A stretch of 64,000 bases of DNA from Stratiolaelaps scimitus (taxonomy: Eukaryota; Arthropoda; Arachnida; Mesostigmata; Laelapidae): the NCBI GenBank assembly GCA_019614645.1, contig JABWDB010000106.1:1-64000 (forward strand), written 5' to 3'. Position numbers and translations under genes: made by a program. This document shows, piece by piece, positions 43,214 to 52,923 of the stretch. Each line of letters begins with the position of its first letter. Position 1 is the stretch's first letter. The notes beneath the pieces were generated by a model. The model worked only from the letters and a program-made list of their open reading frames with translations. It was not told the origin of the DNA and searched no databases.

Positions 43214-43880
43214 GTTGCTAATAATCTATACGGTCATCGACGAATCCGCTGATGGGACCTTAGGATGCCGAATCTCGGTCGACTTGAGATGTGCGTTTCA
43301 GGACGCTGTGTTACAGCTGCAAGTGCCACTCACGAACGAAGCTTCATGAATCCACGGGGCAAGGTCAAATGGAAGCTCACGACGTTCGTTAATAGCCTCT
43401 TCCGATTCTGCGTTCAAATAGAAGGGGTAACACCTGCGATCCTGCCACTCTATTCTAGAGGCAGCCCACTTGAATCAGCCTTTCGTGTATGGAACAGTAA
43501 ACAATTGATAATATAGGTGAACCTCTGTCGGTCGATTAATGGATGTAGTCACGCGACTTGGAGTGAACGGGAGTGGAGAAATATAAAACTCGCCAAAGTA
43601 ATTACACCAACATTACTTCTTCACCGGTAAACAAGTCCATACCCCTCAGGTACGACTCGCAAATATTGGCCTCATTTTCATGTCGTTGAGAGAAACGAAG
43701 AGAGAACTAGTTCGGATTTAATGTTCCAGGAATTGCACGAGGTCGTATGCCTCTAGTAGACATTATTCTGGCTTATCATGGCCAAGGACAACGGAGACCA
43801 TGTTGTGGAAAAATGTCAAATTTGTGAGTAAATAAATCGAACAAGATAGATGCGCAGGTGAGGAGGCCTCACCGGAGGGC
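43214..43880 (-). promoter_or_regulatory. Shared 5' flank of receptor B copy 3
   Basis: Aligned with the other three B flanks: ATGTTGCTAATAATCTATAC next to the ATG, TTCAAATAGAAGGGGTAACA, GAGAAACGAAGAGAGAACTA and AACAAGATAGATGCGCAGGT. More diverged than copies 1 and 2 are from each other. Confidence 0.4.
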
Positions 43881-43884
43881 AATA

Positions 43885-44665
43885 TGAAAGAGAGGAGATT
43901 CCGTCACATTTATACGTTGTTCGAAGTCACGGATGGAGGAGCACTCCAATCACCGCAACGAGGTGACATTTACGCGTTGTTCATGAATCCTACAGGACCC
44001 AGTAGGCATATCTCATTCATGACAAGTCTGACTTGGAGGGATAGCCTTGTTGGGGGGTTTCGACGTCTGCTACATGTGCGACAAGCAATGTCTGAATCAG
44101 ATAGAGCTTATGTGCTACGTGCACAGTTTAAATGCAAACTGAAGGTTCGATCTACTGATTTTCGTAGCACCAAGGATGTCATAATTTGGGCATTTTTGAA
44201 CGAAACACGTCAATTTAGCAATTCTGAATATCCCACTGTGGAGTCTCCCACATTCGGATAAGGATGTACGTTTTCTGCTGCATTAATTATGGGAACGTGT
44301 ATAGCTGAGACCGACCGGTCGCTGAATTATTGATCCATTCTTTCATAGAAAGCAGTGCGCATAGGAGATTGTTCGAATCCTAAAACGGTACTGACTTCAT
44401 TTATTACTTCATTTGCTAGGCTTAATTTAGAGATGTCTTCTTCCTTTGAAACCGTTTCTTGGAGTTGAAGGGTGACACTAGTAGGCTGTTTATATATATC
44501 GGAGCATCTGTGGTAGAGATAAATCGAACGCCGCTCTTGGCCTTGATTCGGGGCAACAACTGCAGAGCCCTCAGTCTCTCGTACGGGCTACTCCTGGTTG
44601 GAAAAATTTACACGATGCGCGTCGCCTTTCTCGCCTTCAAGATGTCGAGAGGTATGATTCCATCA
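43885..44665. other. Unit remainder and unassigned DNA
   Basis: 43990-44120 matches the end of the other units (TCTCATTCATGACAAGTCTG, TTCGACGTCTGCTACATGTG). The open frame 43884-44261 follows these repeats and is not convincing. Nothing recognised in 44265-44665. Confidence 0.35.
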
Positions 44666-44669
44666 TAGA

Positions 44670-45035
44670 TCGTCTCTCCGCTTACCGTTATTGCCAGCAG
44701 CTCTAATCGTCGCAACACTAAGTTTGTAACCCCTTTAGCTTTATCGGAGTTTGGCAAACACGCTCTAACCTACCGCTTGCCATCAGTGTGGTGTTGCCTC
44801 CCTCCTGAACTGCGAGTACTTGTCGACAAGGCAGTTCATCAACGAATTCCTAAAACATGAATAAGCATTAACATTAATAACAGGTTGTGATATCTGTGCC
44901 TACTCGGGTACATGCACAAACGATTATGTTCTGATGTGTTAAACATTTGTGACACTCTTTTATCATTATTTTCTTACGAGAAGTTAAACATTGCTGTAAT
45001 CGCAGTTCTGTCAGTAAACCAACATTTGTGTTGAG
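44670..45035 (+). repeat. Dispersed ~370 bp repeat, copy 2
   Basis: Aligns with 2690-3065 (TACCGCTTGCCATCAGTGTG, GATATCTGTGCCTACTCGGG, CGATTATGTTCTGATGTG, TTGCTGTAATCGCAGTTCTG). Same orientation, no coding content. Confidence 0.55.
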
Positions 45036-45069
45036 GGTCACCATGGCTGTATTGTTTAGTTAACATTGC

Positions 45070-45480
45070 GACTTCGTTAGTTCTAGTCTATACCCCCCAG
45101 GTCCTTCTTGAGCCGCCTGAGCTCCCTGTCTCCAATTGTCCTTTGTTTTGCATGATCTTTTTGGGATCCTTCTTCGAGTCTTCCTACTCAGTTTTCTATA
45201 TTGCTCTTCTTGCTTTATCGTACTGTGGGCTTGGCAGCTGATTACTATGCGCTCCGCTCGGTAAGCTTCTCACTGCTCATGCTCAGTCAGTATCTGAGAG
45301 TAGGCGGATAACAGGGTGTCCCAAATCGATTGGTTGCCTAGGGCCTCTGTCGATATCAGGGAGCCTATAGTGCCATCGATTCCCATACAGGGATCAACAG
45401 TCGTCTTGTGTATTCTTTGGTTCCTCCGACTCTAGGCACTATCCCGGCCAGGATTGTTTGTAACCTTCATTACTTGGTTT
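45070..45480 (-). mobile_element. R1-like LINE RT C-terminal fragment
   Basis: The minus strand reads ILAGIVPRVGGTKEYTRRLL, then an IPVWESMAL block, in the position of the LxxLMPNxxGPxxxxRRLLxxVxxSxLLYGAxxW motif. Downstream (45300-45120) weak YRKLSRKTRRRIPKRSCK-like basic sequence. Decayed. Confidence 0.45.
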
Positions 45481-45484
45481 TCTA

Positions 45485-46005
45485 TTTTAGTTTTATATTA
45501 CAGCCTTTAGAATTAACCGTATGCCGCTACACATTTTCGACCAAGGGCCTTACTCTTTTTCCAGAGCCTGGTGCAGCTCCCACATCCACTTTTCAACTTG
45601 ACCCCAAAGCTTCATTAGACCTAACTTCTGTTCAGTCCGCGACAGATTCTGCCTCCTCAAGGGGATCTTGAATATCCAGGGCAGTATCGTCGGCGAGGTA
45701 CCTCGAGCCTGGAATCGAGCTTTGAGAGACTTTTGCACCCTCGCCAGTGTCCATGGCCCTATCTTCAAAGTGTGATAAAATAATTCTTCGGAGAAAAGAT
45801 GTCCAGAACAGGCTCTTCCTTTTATATTGGGCAGGGCTGCTATCAATACGATATGCTCTTCGGATATGTACAGGTGGAGACTCCGTTAATGTCTTACACA
45901 CGTTGGCTGAACTTCTCTCCGTTTACAAATGCTGTTACAAGCATAAGTAAAACCATCATAAACATGGGGGCGACCAGTTGGTGACTTTCTAAGGGCTAAA
46001 TAGAT
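45485..46005. other. No gene seen
   Basis: Short overlapping frames on both strands (45550-45846 minus, 45747-45950 plus) without recognisable features. Confidence 0.35.
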
Positions 46006-46009
46006 GGGC

Positions 46010-46470
46010 GGCTGTGAAGTGAGTGTGACCCCTCTCCAGACTCGCTTGGGGGAGATCTGCCCGACTATGTGGTTCGCGGGCCCGGAGTCTGAGGTCGGTG
46101 CACCCCGCCCCATAAACGTTACCAAAAACGCAAAATTCACGACGAAAATCGAGAATTCGCGTTTCCGGAGAGCTATGACGCAGGTATGACCTCTCTACGT
46201 GCTCCCCCGCCACGAACTAACCGATGGTGGCCCCTGCGGGTTCCAATCGGGAGGTCCAACGATCCGGATCCGGATGTCGGGACGTTATCGAAAAATGCGA
46301 AATTCCCTGGTAAATCGAGAACACCCGTCCTCGGAGGTCTAGGACCTCGATATAACGCCAATTTTGCTCGCCACGACACGAGAAACGCGATGGTGGTGGT
46401 GGCGAGCCCTGAACCGGAGATTCGACGGATCCGAGATGGCGACCGGGTCCGATCAGGTGGTCTCACACAG
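46010..46470. repeat. GC-rich segment with two diverged internal copies
   Basis: The blocks AAACGTTACCAAAAACGCAA...AAATCGAGAATTCGCG (46115-46160) and GACGTTATCGAAAAATGCGA...AAATCGAGAACACCCG (46280-46330) are diverged repeats about 165 bp apart, with GGTCGGTGCACC and GATCCGGATCCGGATGTCGG before them. Frames are open on both strands; a protein origin could not be decided. No other copy in the window. Confidence 0.4.
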
Positions 46471-46841
46471 AAAGCAGAGGAAAGTCATTCATATACACTT
46501 CAAAATGCTCTCGACACTGTGTGGTGATCATGAGCGATTGTTTAGGCCGGTTGGGGCCCCCAAGTGCCCGCCCAACGAAACACAGACACGGACTTCGAGG
46601 AAAACACCACCGTTCGCTGCGAGAGCGAACAGCTGCCTGTAAACGAAGGTTAATTACCGCTTATTTGGACGTTACAGAAAGCAAAAAATGTCTAAGTGTA
46701 AATATATATCCATCTCTATCTGTGGTTATCGATATGGTGAGCTACACATTGCCAATGAAATGCACGGATCATTATCAAGTATACGATACTAATGCTCAAA
46801 TCACAGTAAGCACACATAGTTTGTTTGTTTTCTATATTGTT

Positions 46842-46860
46842 ATTATTATTATTATTATAT
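46842..46860. repeat. TTA microsatellite
   Basis: Six uninterrupted ATT/TTA units (TTATTATTATTATTATTAT). Confidence 0.8.
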
Positions 46861-47252
46861 AACATTATCGAATGATGTCTTAATATGTATATTCACGTGG
46901 CAACGGTGTCAACAAAACATTTGAAATGTTAAATACATGTATTGTCATATTATCTGAAATTATGAAACACTCAGGCGACGTATCGTTTGGCTCTAGTGAC
47001 GCATTATTTGACATCAATCGATAAATGCACGATTCAAAGTATGCGTAACATACTTCTAGGTACCCTGCTCTGGTATATAAAATATATCCAGTGTGTAATC
47101 GACGCAAACTATTAAGCTGACAAAAAACGGCCCTTGCTATAGTCTTGCGCCGTGTTCTTATTATTGGCCGGTTTAAATTCAAATTTGGCGAGTACTGAGA
47201 CACAACCGTTAACAAGCACACGGCGCGAAGGCCGCTAGCATTCGGCTTTCGT

Positions 47253-47640
47253 TTGGGCGATCAAAATGACAACTGGCGGACCACGCCCTCACACTTACAT
47301 TCTCAGAACGAAGGTGTCAGGTTTATATTTCAAGAGAAGAAATGTCCAGCTGCAATCCATGGAGAGTTGGTTAGTGTGCACGGCCATAATTCCCTAAGTC
47401 GACAACAGGTGTACCGTTGGAGTGCGCAGTTGAGGCGAGGCGAGTGGGCATTAATGAACATCGAGGGCGCACACTCCTTTCCGAATCTCGATTCGACGAG
47501 CGGATCGAATTGATCGAAACAGCTTTCGAGCAAACTAGAGCTTGGTCATTAAAGGCTGAAATTTTTCGGCTGAAACTGGCGTGCCTCGTGAAAAATGTCG
47601 TCGGATTATTAAAAATTATCTGAAAATGATAGGTGGCCAA
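47253..47640 (+). pseudogene. Mariner-family transposase N-terminal fragment
   Basis: Frames give NEGVRFIFQEKKCPAAIHGE, LVSVHGHNSLSRQQVYRWSA (helix-turn-helix region, normally ..AVYGxxxxSRxxVxxWxxRF) and, after a +1 shift, GRTLLSESRFDERIELIETA, the GRP(S/P)xS...I..V linker. The catalytic domain is missing: the fragment ends near 47640. Different from the copy at 27326. Confidence 0.6.
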
Positions 47641-47694
47641 AGGTATGCAAACATCGATTTGCTCCGAGAGGCTTTAAATAACGAAGTTATAAAT

Positions 47695-47845
47695 GGTGAG
47701 GTAAAGCTTTATTGGTTTATTAAAGGAGCTGCAATTTCACAATGCTTTAGCTCTTTTATATGTCACGCAACGGGGCTCGACCCCGCGGCCTCTGGCTTCC
47801 GACAGCCAGAGACTTAGCCGTCCAAGCCACCGCGCTGACTGGAAT
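47695..47845 (-). repeat. SINE-1, tRNA-derived, copy 2 (most complete)
   Basis: On the minus strand: GTCAGCGCGGTGGCTTGGAC (A-box region), the anticodon arm TCTGGCTGTCGGAAGCCAGA, B box GCGGGGTCGAGCCCCG, then a tail CATTGTGAAATTGCAGCTCC...AATAAACCAATAAAGC. The T-arm and anticodon arm are still self-complementary, so this copy may be young or a real tRNA-like gene head; the absence of a proper acceptor-stem partner argues against a functional tRNA. Confidence 0.7.
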
Positions 47846-48434
47846 AGAAATGGTGCATACCTAGCCGTCAGAAGGCTGCCAGAACTCTGGGACCAGTGTA
47901 TAAATAAAAGAGATGCATACCTCTAGCTCATACTAAAACAATCTTTGTCTGACCTCGCTTAGTTTAGTCGATATTGAAATTTATGTGAGCCGTTTTTTTT
48001 TTAATATACTCCGAATAAATGCTACGGAGTTCAACGCCACATTTTTCAACGAAGCGTTGTGCTTTGGACTTGCGGTATATTCCGATTCTAGTTTTACCCT
48101 GGTTTTCAGATACGACCCAAATGAATCTGGAACAGACGCTGCGCGGCTGCGAGATCTGGTGTGGATTTATTCTAGCTGACTTACAGTGAGACCGTGCCTG
48201 GCAGTCTTTACTTAACGAAGGTGATCACATCGCCCCTACAATGTACAACCACGGCACACACTTGGATATTGGTTTGAATTGAAGTGTGCTTGTTTGATAA
48301 TGGAAATAAACATCAATAAATTTCCGAACGACAGATATTCTCAGGAATCGATTCAGTTAATAGCAGTAGTCTGATTATTCAGGAGAATCAAAGAGCCTCG
48401 GTAAGGTTAGACCGAATCTAATCTAGGTCTCCTA

Positions 48435-49985
48435 GTGAAATAAAGTAGTCCGACATGCCCTTAAAGACATGTCCTTAAAGTAATACCTAAAGTTATGTGC
48501 TGAAGTCTGTTATATTAGGGAACAGCTGATGATCTCGTTTGAAACGCATTCAACAGCTTGCCGCGGCCAGTGGTACTGAAAATGCTCAGGACGCAAAGAG
48601 TCCCCACGTACCTAACCCGCATAGTCGCTGACTACCTGAAGGACAGAGATGTCTTCAGCGAAGGCATTGTCCTTTCCAAGATCACAGCGGGTGTACCGCG
48701 AGGTTCCATTATGGGCCCACTCCTATTGAACTTTGCTTACGATGGAGTGCTCCGTTTGAGGCACGGCCTCCCGGGGGGCACGGACATCGTGGCATACGCC
48801 GACGACATAGCACTCACGGTAAGAGCGCGGATGGAAAAAGAACTGGAGACGAACGCCAATCTTGCATTGGCAGATATCTCACGCTGGATGCGAGCCGACG
48901 GACTGGAACTGGCCCCCCGGAAGTCTGAGGCGATCATTTTGATAGGGAAGAAGAAGTGTCGGCACGAGCTCGATATCTCACTCGATGGAGTACAAATCAA
49001 GCTGAAAAAGACGGTGCGATACTTGGGCGGTGGCTCATCTCGCCAGGCTGATGCCGAACATCATCGGTCCGAGGGAGGGAAAGTGACGGCTATGGTTGAG
49101 CGTGGCCGAGTCCATCATTCTCTTCGGTAACCCCGTGTGGCCCGAACCAGCCTTGGAGACTGACCGCAACTTGAAGATCATTCTGAGGGTCCAGCGCACA
49201 CTTGCGTTGAGTGTCTCACAGGCGCACAGGGCAGTAAATGAAGACCCGGCCTTTGTACTGGCAAGCACCATGCAATGGCAGAGTTTCGAGAGGCCACTCT
49301 CAATGAATGGCAAAACCGATGGAATGTGATCAGTGGGAACAAGCCGGGAACCACGGTTCGTGAAGCCATTCCTGATATCAGAGAATGGACGAAAAGACCT
49401 GGTGGCGAGCTGACCTATTATCTGCCTTAGTTCCTTACGAGACATGGAGACTTTAAGGTATATTATCACGCTTTAAGGACATCGCCGCCTCCTGCATGCT
49501 CTGCGAGGCTCACGACGAGGACGATGCCATGCATACACTGCCGAGCTGTGCAGCGCTTAACGAAATCAGGGCGTAGCACATGCCGATAGAACTGAATAAG
49601 GATGAAGGCATGAGAGCCTTCGTCAAGTTCCTCTACACATCGACAGATAACTGAGACAAAGGTGAGCTACTCGCGAGAGCGTTGCTGACCTCCAAGGACA
49701 GATTGGAGAGGGACCGTAGAGCCAGACTGGCGGCCGATGCAGTTTCCGCACCAGAGAGAGGACAAACCGAGGGATAGGATGTGGTTGGCGATAAGCGCTG
49801 GTCCCTGCAAGACATGGTTAAAAGTAATTCCTCACGGATCAGTACTGAATAATGTCCCAAGTCACAAATCGGTTGGAGGTTTAGTCAGTAAGAGTCTGGA
49901 ACTACCACTCAAATACCTTAGAAAACCTTGCATAGATGCCTACGCAAGGTTTTCCTTTAACCTCTGTAAAAGAAAAAAAAGATCT
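48435..49985 (+). mobile_element. R1-like LINE, 5'-truncated insertion
   Basis: A 5'-truncated element: RT from just before motif B to the C-terminal zinc knuckle (SCMLCEAHDEDDAMHTLPSC near 49492-49555) and a 3' UTR ending CCTTTAACCTCTGTAAAAGA. It sits inside the segmental duplicate; copy 1 at 21920 lacks it. The flanks AGGTCTCCTA (48425) and AGATCTCCCA (49979) look like a target-site duplication of about 10 bp. In the UTR, GAAAACCTTGC (49921) pairs with GCAAGGTTTTC (49944). Confidence 0.75.
48558..49130 (+). pseudogene. LINE reverse transcriptase fragment
   Basis: 190 open codons: VPTYLTRIVADYLKDRDVFS, AGVPRGSIMGPLLLNFAYDG (motif B, R where Q is usual), VAYADDIALTVRARMEKELE (intact YADD catalytic box) and RKSEAIILIGKKKCRHELDI. 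It lacks the N-terminal RT half. A frameshift near 49030 moves the continuation (VAESIILFGNPVWPEPAL) to the frame at 49096. Confidence 0.75.
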
Positions 49986-49989
49986 CCCA

Positions 49990-51170
49990 GACGAGGAAAA
50001 TCTTTGGATTTCTTTATCACCATCATTTGTCTGTGGATCCTTGCCAGGTACGACAAGGTTAAAAGAAAACCAGAGAGTGCCCCCACATTTCCTAGTAGTA
50101 ATAACGAGAGGTTCATGACTGAGGCCTGTGACAAAAGCTGAGACTTAGGTCAAAGAAGAAAAAACCGAATCTGGCCCCACGTATAGACATGCAGTAACAT
50201 TTTCGTAGCGCACGTGTTAATTAAATGCATATAGTCAGTCCTATCCGTTCCACGAACTCGTTGAGAGAACGCTCTGGGTATCGTCATGAATGTATGCGTC
50301 GAACTACGCTGTAACATTACGCGACAATATTGAACCTCATGGATAGAAGAACGAACCGCAGCTGTAGACCATTGGTACACTTATACCTGGTAAACCACCC
50401 AACTACCGTAACAACTCAATACTCGCTCGAACATCATTCAAATTATATCCACACGAGTAATTTAATCTCAGTTGTAATTGCGTCCCTTGGCCGATGATGT
50501 CGATAAACACCTCGACGATGACTGTCCATTGGCCAGTTCGACGCACTTCGACTCTACCAGTTTTATCTATTCACTTCCACTAACAATAATATAAGCTCGT
50601 GTGCGCCAAGCTAGGGGCTTCCACGCAACAATAGTAAACTTCCGGGCTACCGTCGGTTAGCCCTGTGATTGTCTATTCAAAACCACATTACGCATAGCGT
50701 GACTTGCACGAATTATCAGAGATTCAGCGTTCTGATCAATAAGATACGCCCTCCGAAACTTAATCAGAATGCGAGCTGTTCGGATAAGGCCGAACTTACA
50801 ATTACATTAGCAGCACAGATTCTTCACAGATTGCTTCGTTTAAAGTAATCTGGATTCGTTCTTGATCATTATAACACATAGCAGCTTTTGACACCTGACC
50901 CCTGTGACTTCGTTGACCGTTCACTTCGCCGTCGCTCTCCTCTGGTCCTCAATTATAGGTTAAATGCGACTCTCCAGGAGGTAATGTTACGGGAAGAGTA
51001 AGCCTCGTCTTGAGGCCTAAAATGCATCACCCAGTTTTTCGAATTCAACTGTTCGACTGGTACGCTTGTCCGTGGCGACTGCCTGGGTTCTCTCCTCATC
51101 ACTTGCTGTCACGATGTCTCCATGCCTTTTCTACATTAGGCGGCTCCCTACGCTCTGACGTCTTACGCGT
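49990..51170. other. Duplicate segment without genes
   Basis: Collinear with 21935-23218. No open frame conserved between the two copies is long enough to suggest a host gene. Confidence 0.5.
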
Positions 51171-51188
51171 AACAACTGTATAGCTCTC

Positions 51189-51355
51189 TAACAGGAAAAC
51201 GAAGCCTAAAGAAACCAGCTAATTACAAAAATTCGCCTCCATTATATCCTTTCGTGACATGTTGTCAGAATGTCGCTTGATCACAATTATTATAGATTAA
51301 GTAGATAATAATATTGGGTTACAATACAATTGTAATCTACCACTTATTGCTACCT
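51189..51355. repeat. Inverted copy of 23935-24100
   Basis: See the 23935 entry. Here it directly follows the end of the collinear duplicate (TGACGTCTTA at 51161-51170), showing that the LINE fragment plus this segment was inverted in one of the two copies. Confidence 0.7.
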
Positions 51356-51381
51356 CGGACTGAACGGGTCGATTATCTGGT

Positions 51382-51439
51382 CGATACTCCGCAGACGGTC
51401 CCTGATCATCAATGGTCAAGTGCCGTCTGCGGAGTATCG
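51382..51439. repeat. Perfect hairpin at an inversion breakpoint
   Basis: CGATACTCCGCAGACGG (51382-51398), loop of 24 nt, CCGTCTGCGGAGTATCG (51423-51439), extended by CTGG/CCAG after one mismatch. In copy 1 the corresponding sequence (CCGTCTACAGAGAATCG near 23897) occurs once. Confidence 0.85.
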
Positions 51440-51980
51440 TCCAGGCAGCGTGTGAGGCATTGACTGTGGCAAAGGCCATAGAAATACTTGTAGGCATGCG
51501 GCTAAGGGCCGAGATAGAGGAAAAGGGCACCCTGGGCGATAACCAGTGTAGCGGAGGAGGGGAGGCAGAAAGCCGCCTCAAAAACGAAAAAGCTTTGTGT
51601 CCTGACTCTCCCCGACGTACGAAATTACCTAAATTCCATGGATTATGGGTTGTCCTAAAGGTTCTGAAGAAGAAGGAAATCTCACTCTACCTTCGATAGC
51701 TAGTCTCCTCCTACTTGCAAAATAGGAGCACTAAAGAATACGATGACATACGACGACGATTTGGTTACTATCGTCAAAGCAAGGCAGGAAGATGAGTACT
51801 CCTCATCGGCCGCAAGCAGCGCCGTGAGATCCACATAAAGGTCGACCCTGTCGGGCTGGAGCACAGCGTCAAGTACTTGCGCGTCATACTAGAGGAAAAT
51901 GGTATACCTCATGCCCGCCATGCCACTGCAAAGAGCGCCAAGGTTCTCTTCAATGTTCTCTTCAACATCTAGCCCTGGCC
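51400..51980 (+). mobile_element. R1-like LINE RT fragment
   Basis: Contains AKAIEILVGMRLRAEIEEKG, then after frame changes LLIGRKQRREIHIKVD and HSVKYLRVILEENGIPHARH (block after the YADD box, normally VKYLGVxLD). The segment between motif A and the post-catalytic block is deleted near 51730. Confidence 0.6.
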
Positions 51981-51984
51981 ACTT

Positions 51985-52340
51985 CATGACACTCCTTTAT
52001 TTTGTGACCTAACCCTTCGAATGAGAAACATATGCGCTCGCCGTGCTGTCTTTATCTCTTCCTTAGAGTTTTCATGCTTGCCACCAAGCTCATCCATTTC
52101 ATGTGCACATGCTTCTAAGTTATGAACAACCGTCTCATAGTCGACAACTGGCACCTTAGGGACCACTCATTGAACTTTCGGTTGCTTGATGCTCCCCTTT
52201 CGGCTGTTCGTTGCTCTTGTCCCACTTTCAGTCCTTGTACCCTCGAGCGACGTGCCTTGTGGTGAATCAGGTGGCCCTCTCTTACCTTTCGCCACCAAAG
52301 TGAAGGTCTCCTGTAACTAGACAGGGAAGGACCCACTAAT
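51985..52340 (-). mobile_element. Possible LINE ORF1 fragment
   Basis: The minus strand includes VPVVDYETVVHNLEACAHEM and KHENSKEEIKTARRAHMFLI, a charged helical region of the kind that precedes the knuckles in R1-like ORF1 proteins. Frame breaks at 52165. Assignment is tentative. Confidence 0.35.
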
Positions 52341-52344
52341 CCTA

Positions 52345-52923
52345 GGGTCATTGCCTTCAGGGAGAGAACACGGCTTTAACACGATGACCAAACGGGCCTT
52401 ACAGCCACTACGTTTCAGCTGTAACGGGGTTGATGAAAAAAGGCAGGATGGGCCGCCCCGAGGGAGGACACTCAGGACAGAGGAGACCACTCACCCTCCA
52501 CCGGCGACAGTGCCCCCTAGCTGCACAGACATTAACCAAGCACAGTCATTCGGCTCCCGCTCTCAGAGAGAACAGGTGCACAAAGCACTGCTCGTGTCCA
52601 AAAAGACTTCCAAGAGACACAAGGAAACAAATAGTCCAGCGTCCAATAGTCCACCGTAACATACCAATCACTGGGAACACACGCTGATGCTCGAACCTAC
52701 CCCATGAGCGTGGGCCATCTCACGAAAACAAAGCACGCCTCTGTGGGTGCACCGAAAGCGTCACATAGCTAAAAGAAGGTAGCAATGACCTGACCATGAA
52801 TTCTCTTAGTCCAACAGACTCAAAGATGACATTCACGTTGTCAACAACCACTTGTTTCAAAGTTTCAAAAGTCTGAACCGTTTCACGATCGATTTCGATA
52901 GTCTGCTCAATTTGTCTGCTGAT
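52345..52923. other. Unassigned, then 3' flank of receptor B copy 4
   Basis: 52345-52700 has no recognised content. From about 52720 it matches the B-unit 3' flank (CTGTGGGTGCACCGAAAGCG). The -1 frame extension is present but disrupted by one extra base near 52915. Confidence 0.4.

Larger units (their letters stand above)
46680..51170 (+). repeat. Segmental duplicate, copy 2, with insertions
   Basis: Paralogue of 21590-23218, interrupted by two insertions: one from about 46770 to 48190 (mariner fragment, SINE-1 and flanks) and one LINE from about 48435 to 49985. The remaining pieces (46680-46765, 48195-48430, 50000-51170) are collinear with copy 1. Confidence 0.7.

Noticed and set aside
47700..47840. 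Possible functional tRNA gene (minus strand)
   Set aside because: A and B boxes and two arms are recognisable, but there is no acceptor-stem partner and the sequence continues into a repeated tail, so SINE is the better call.
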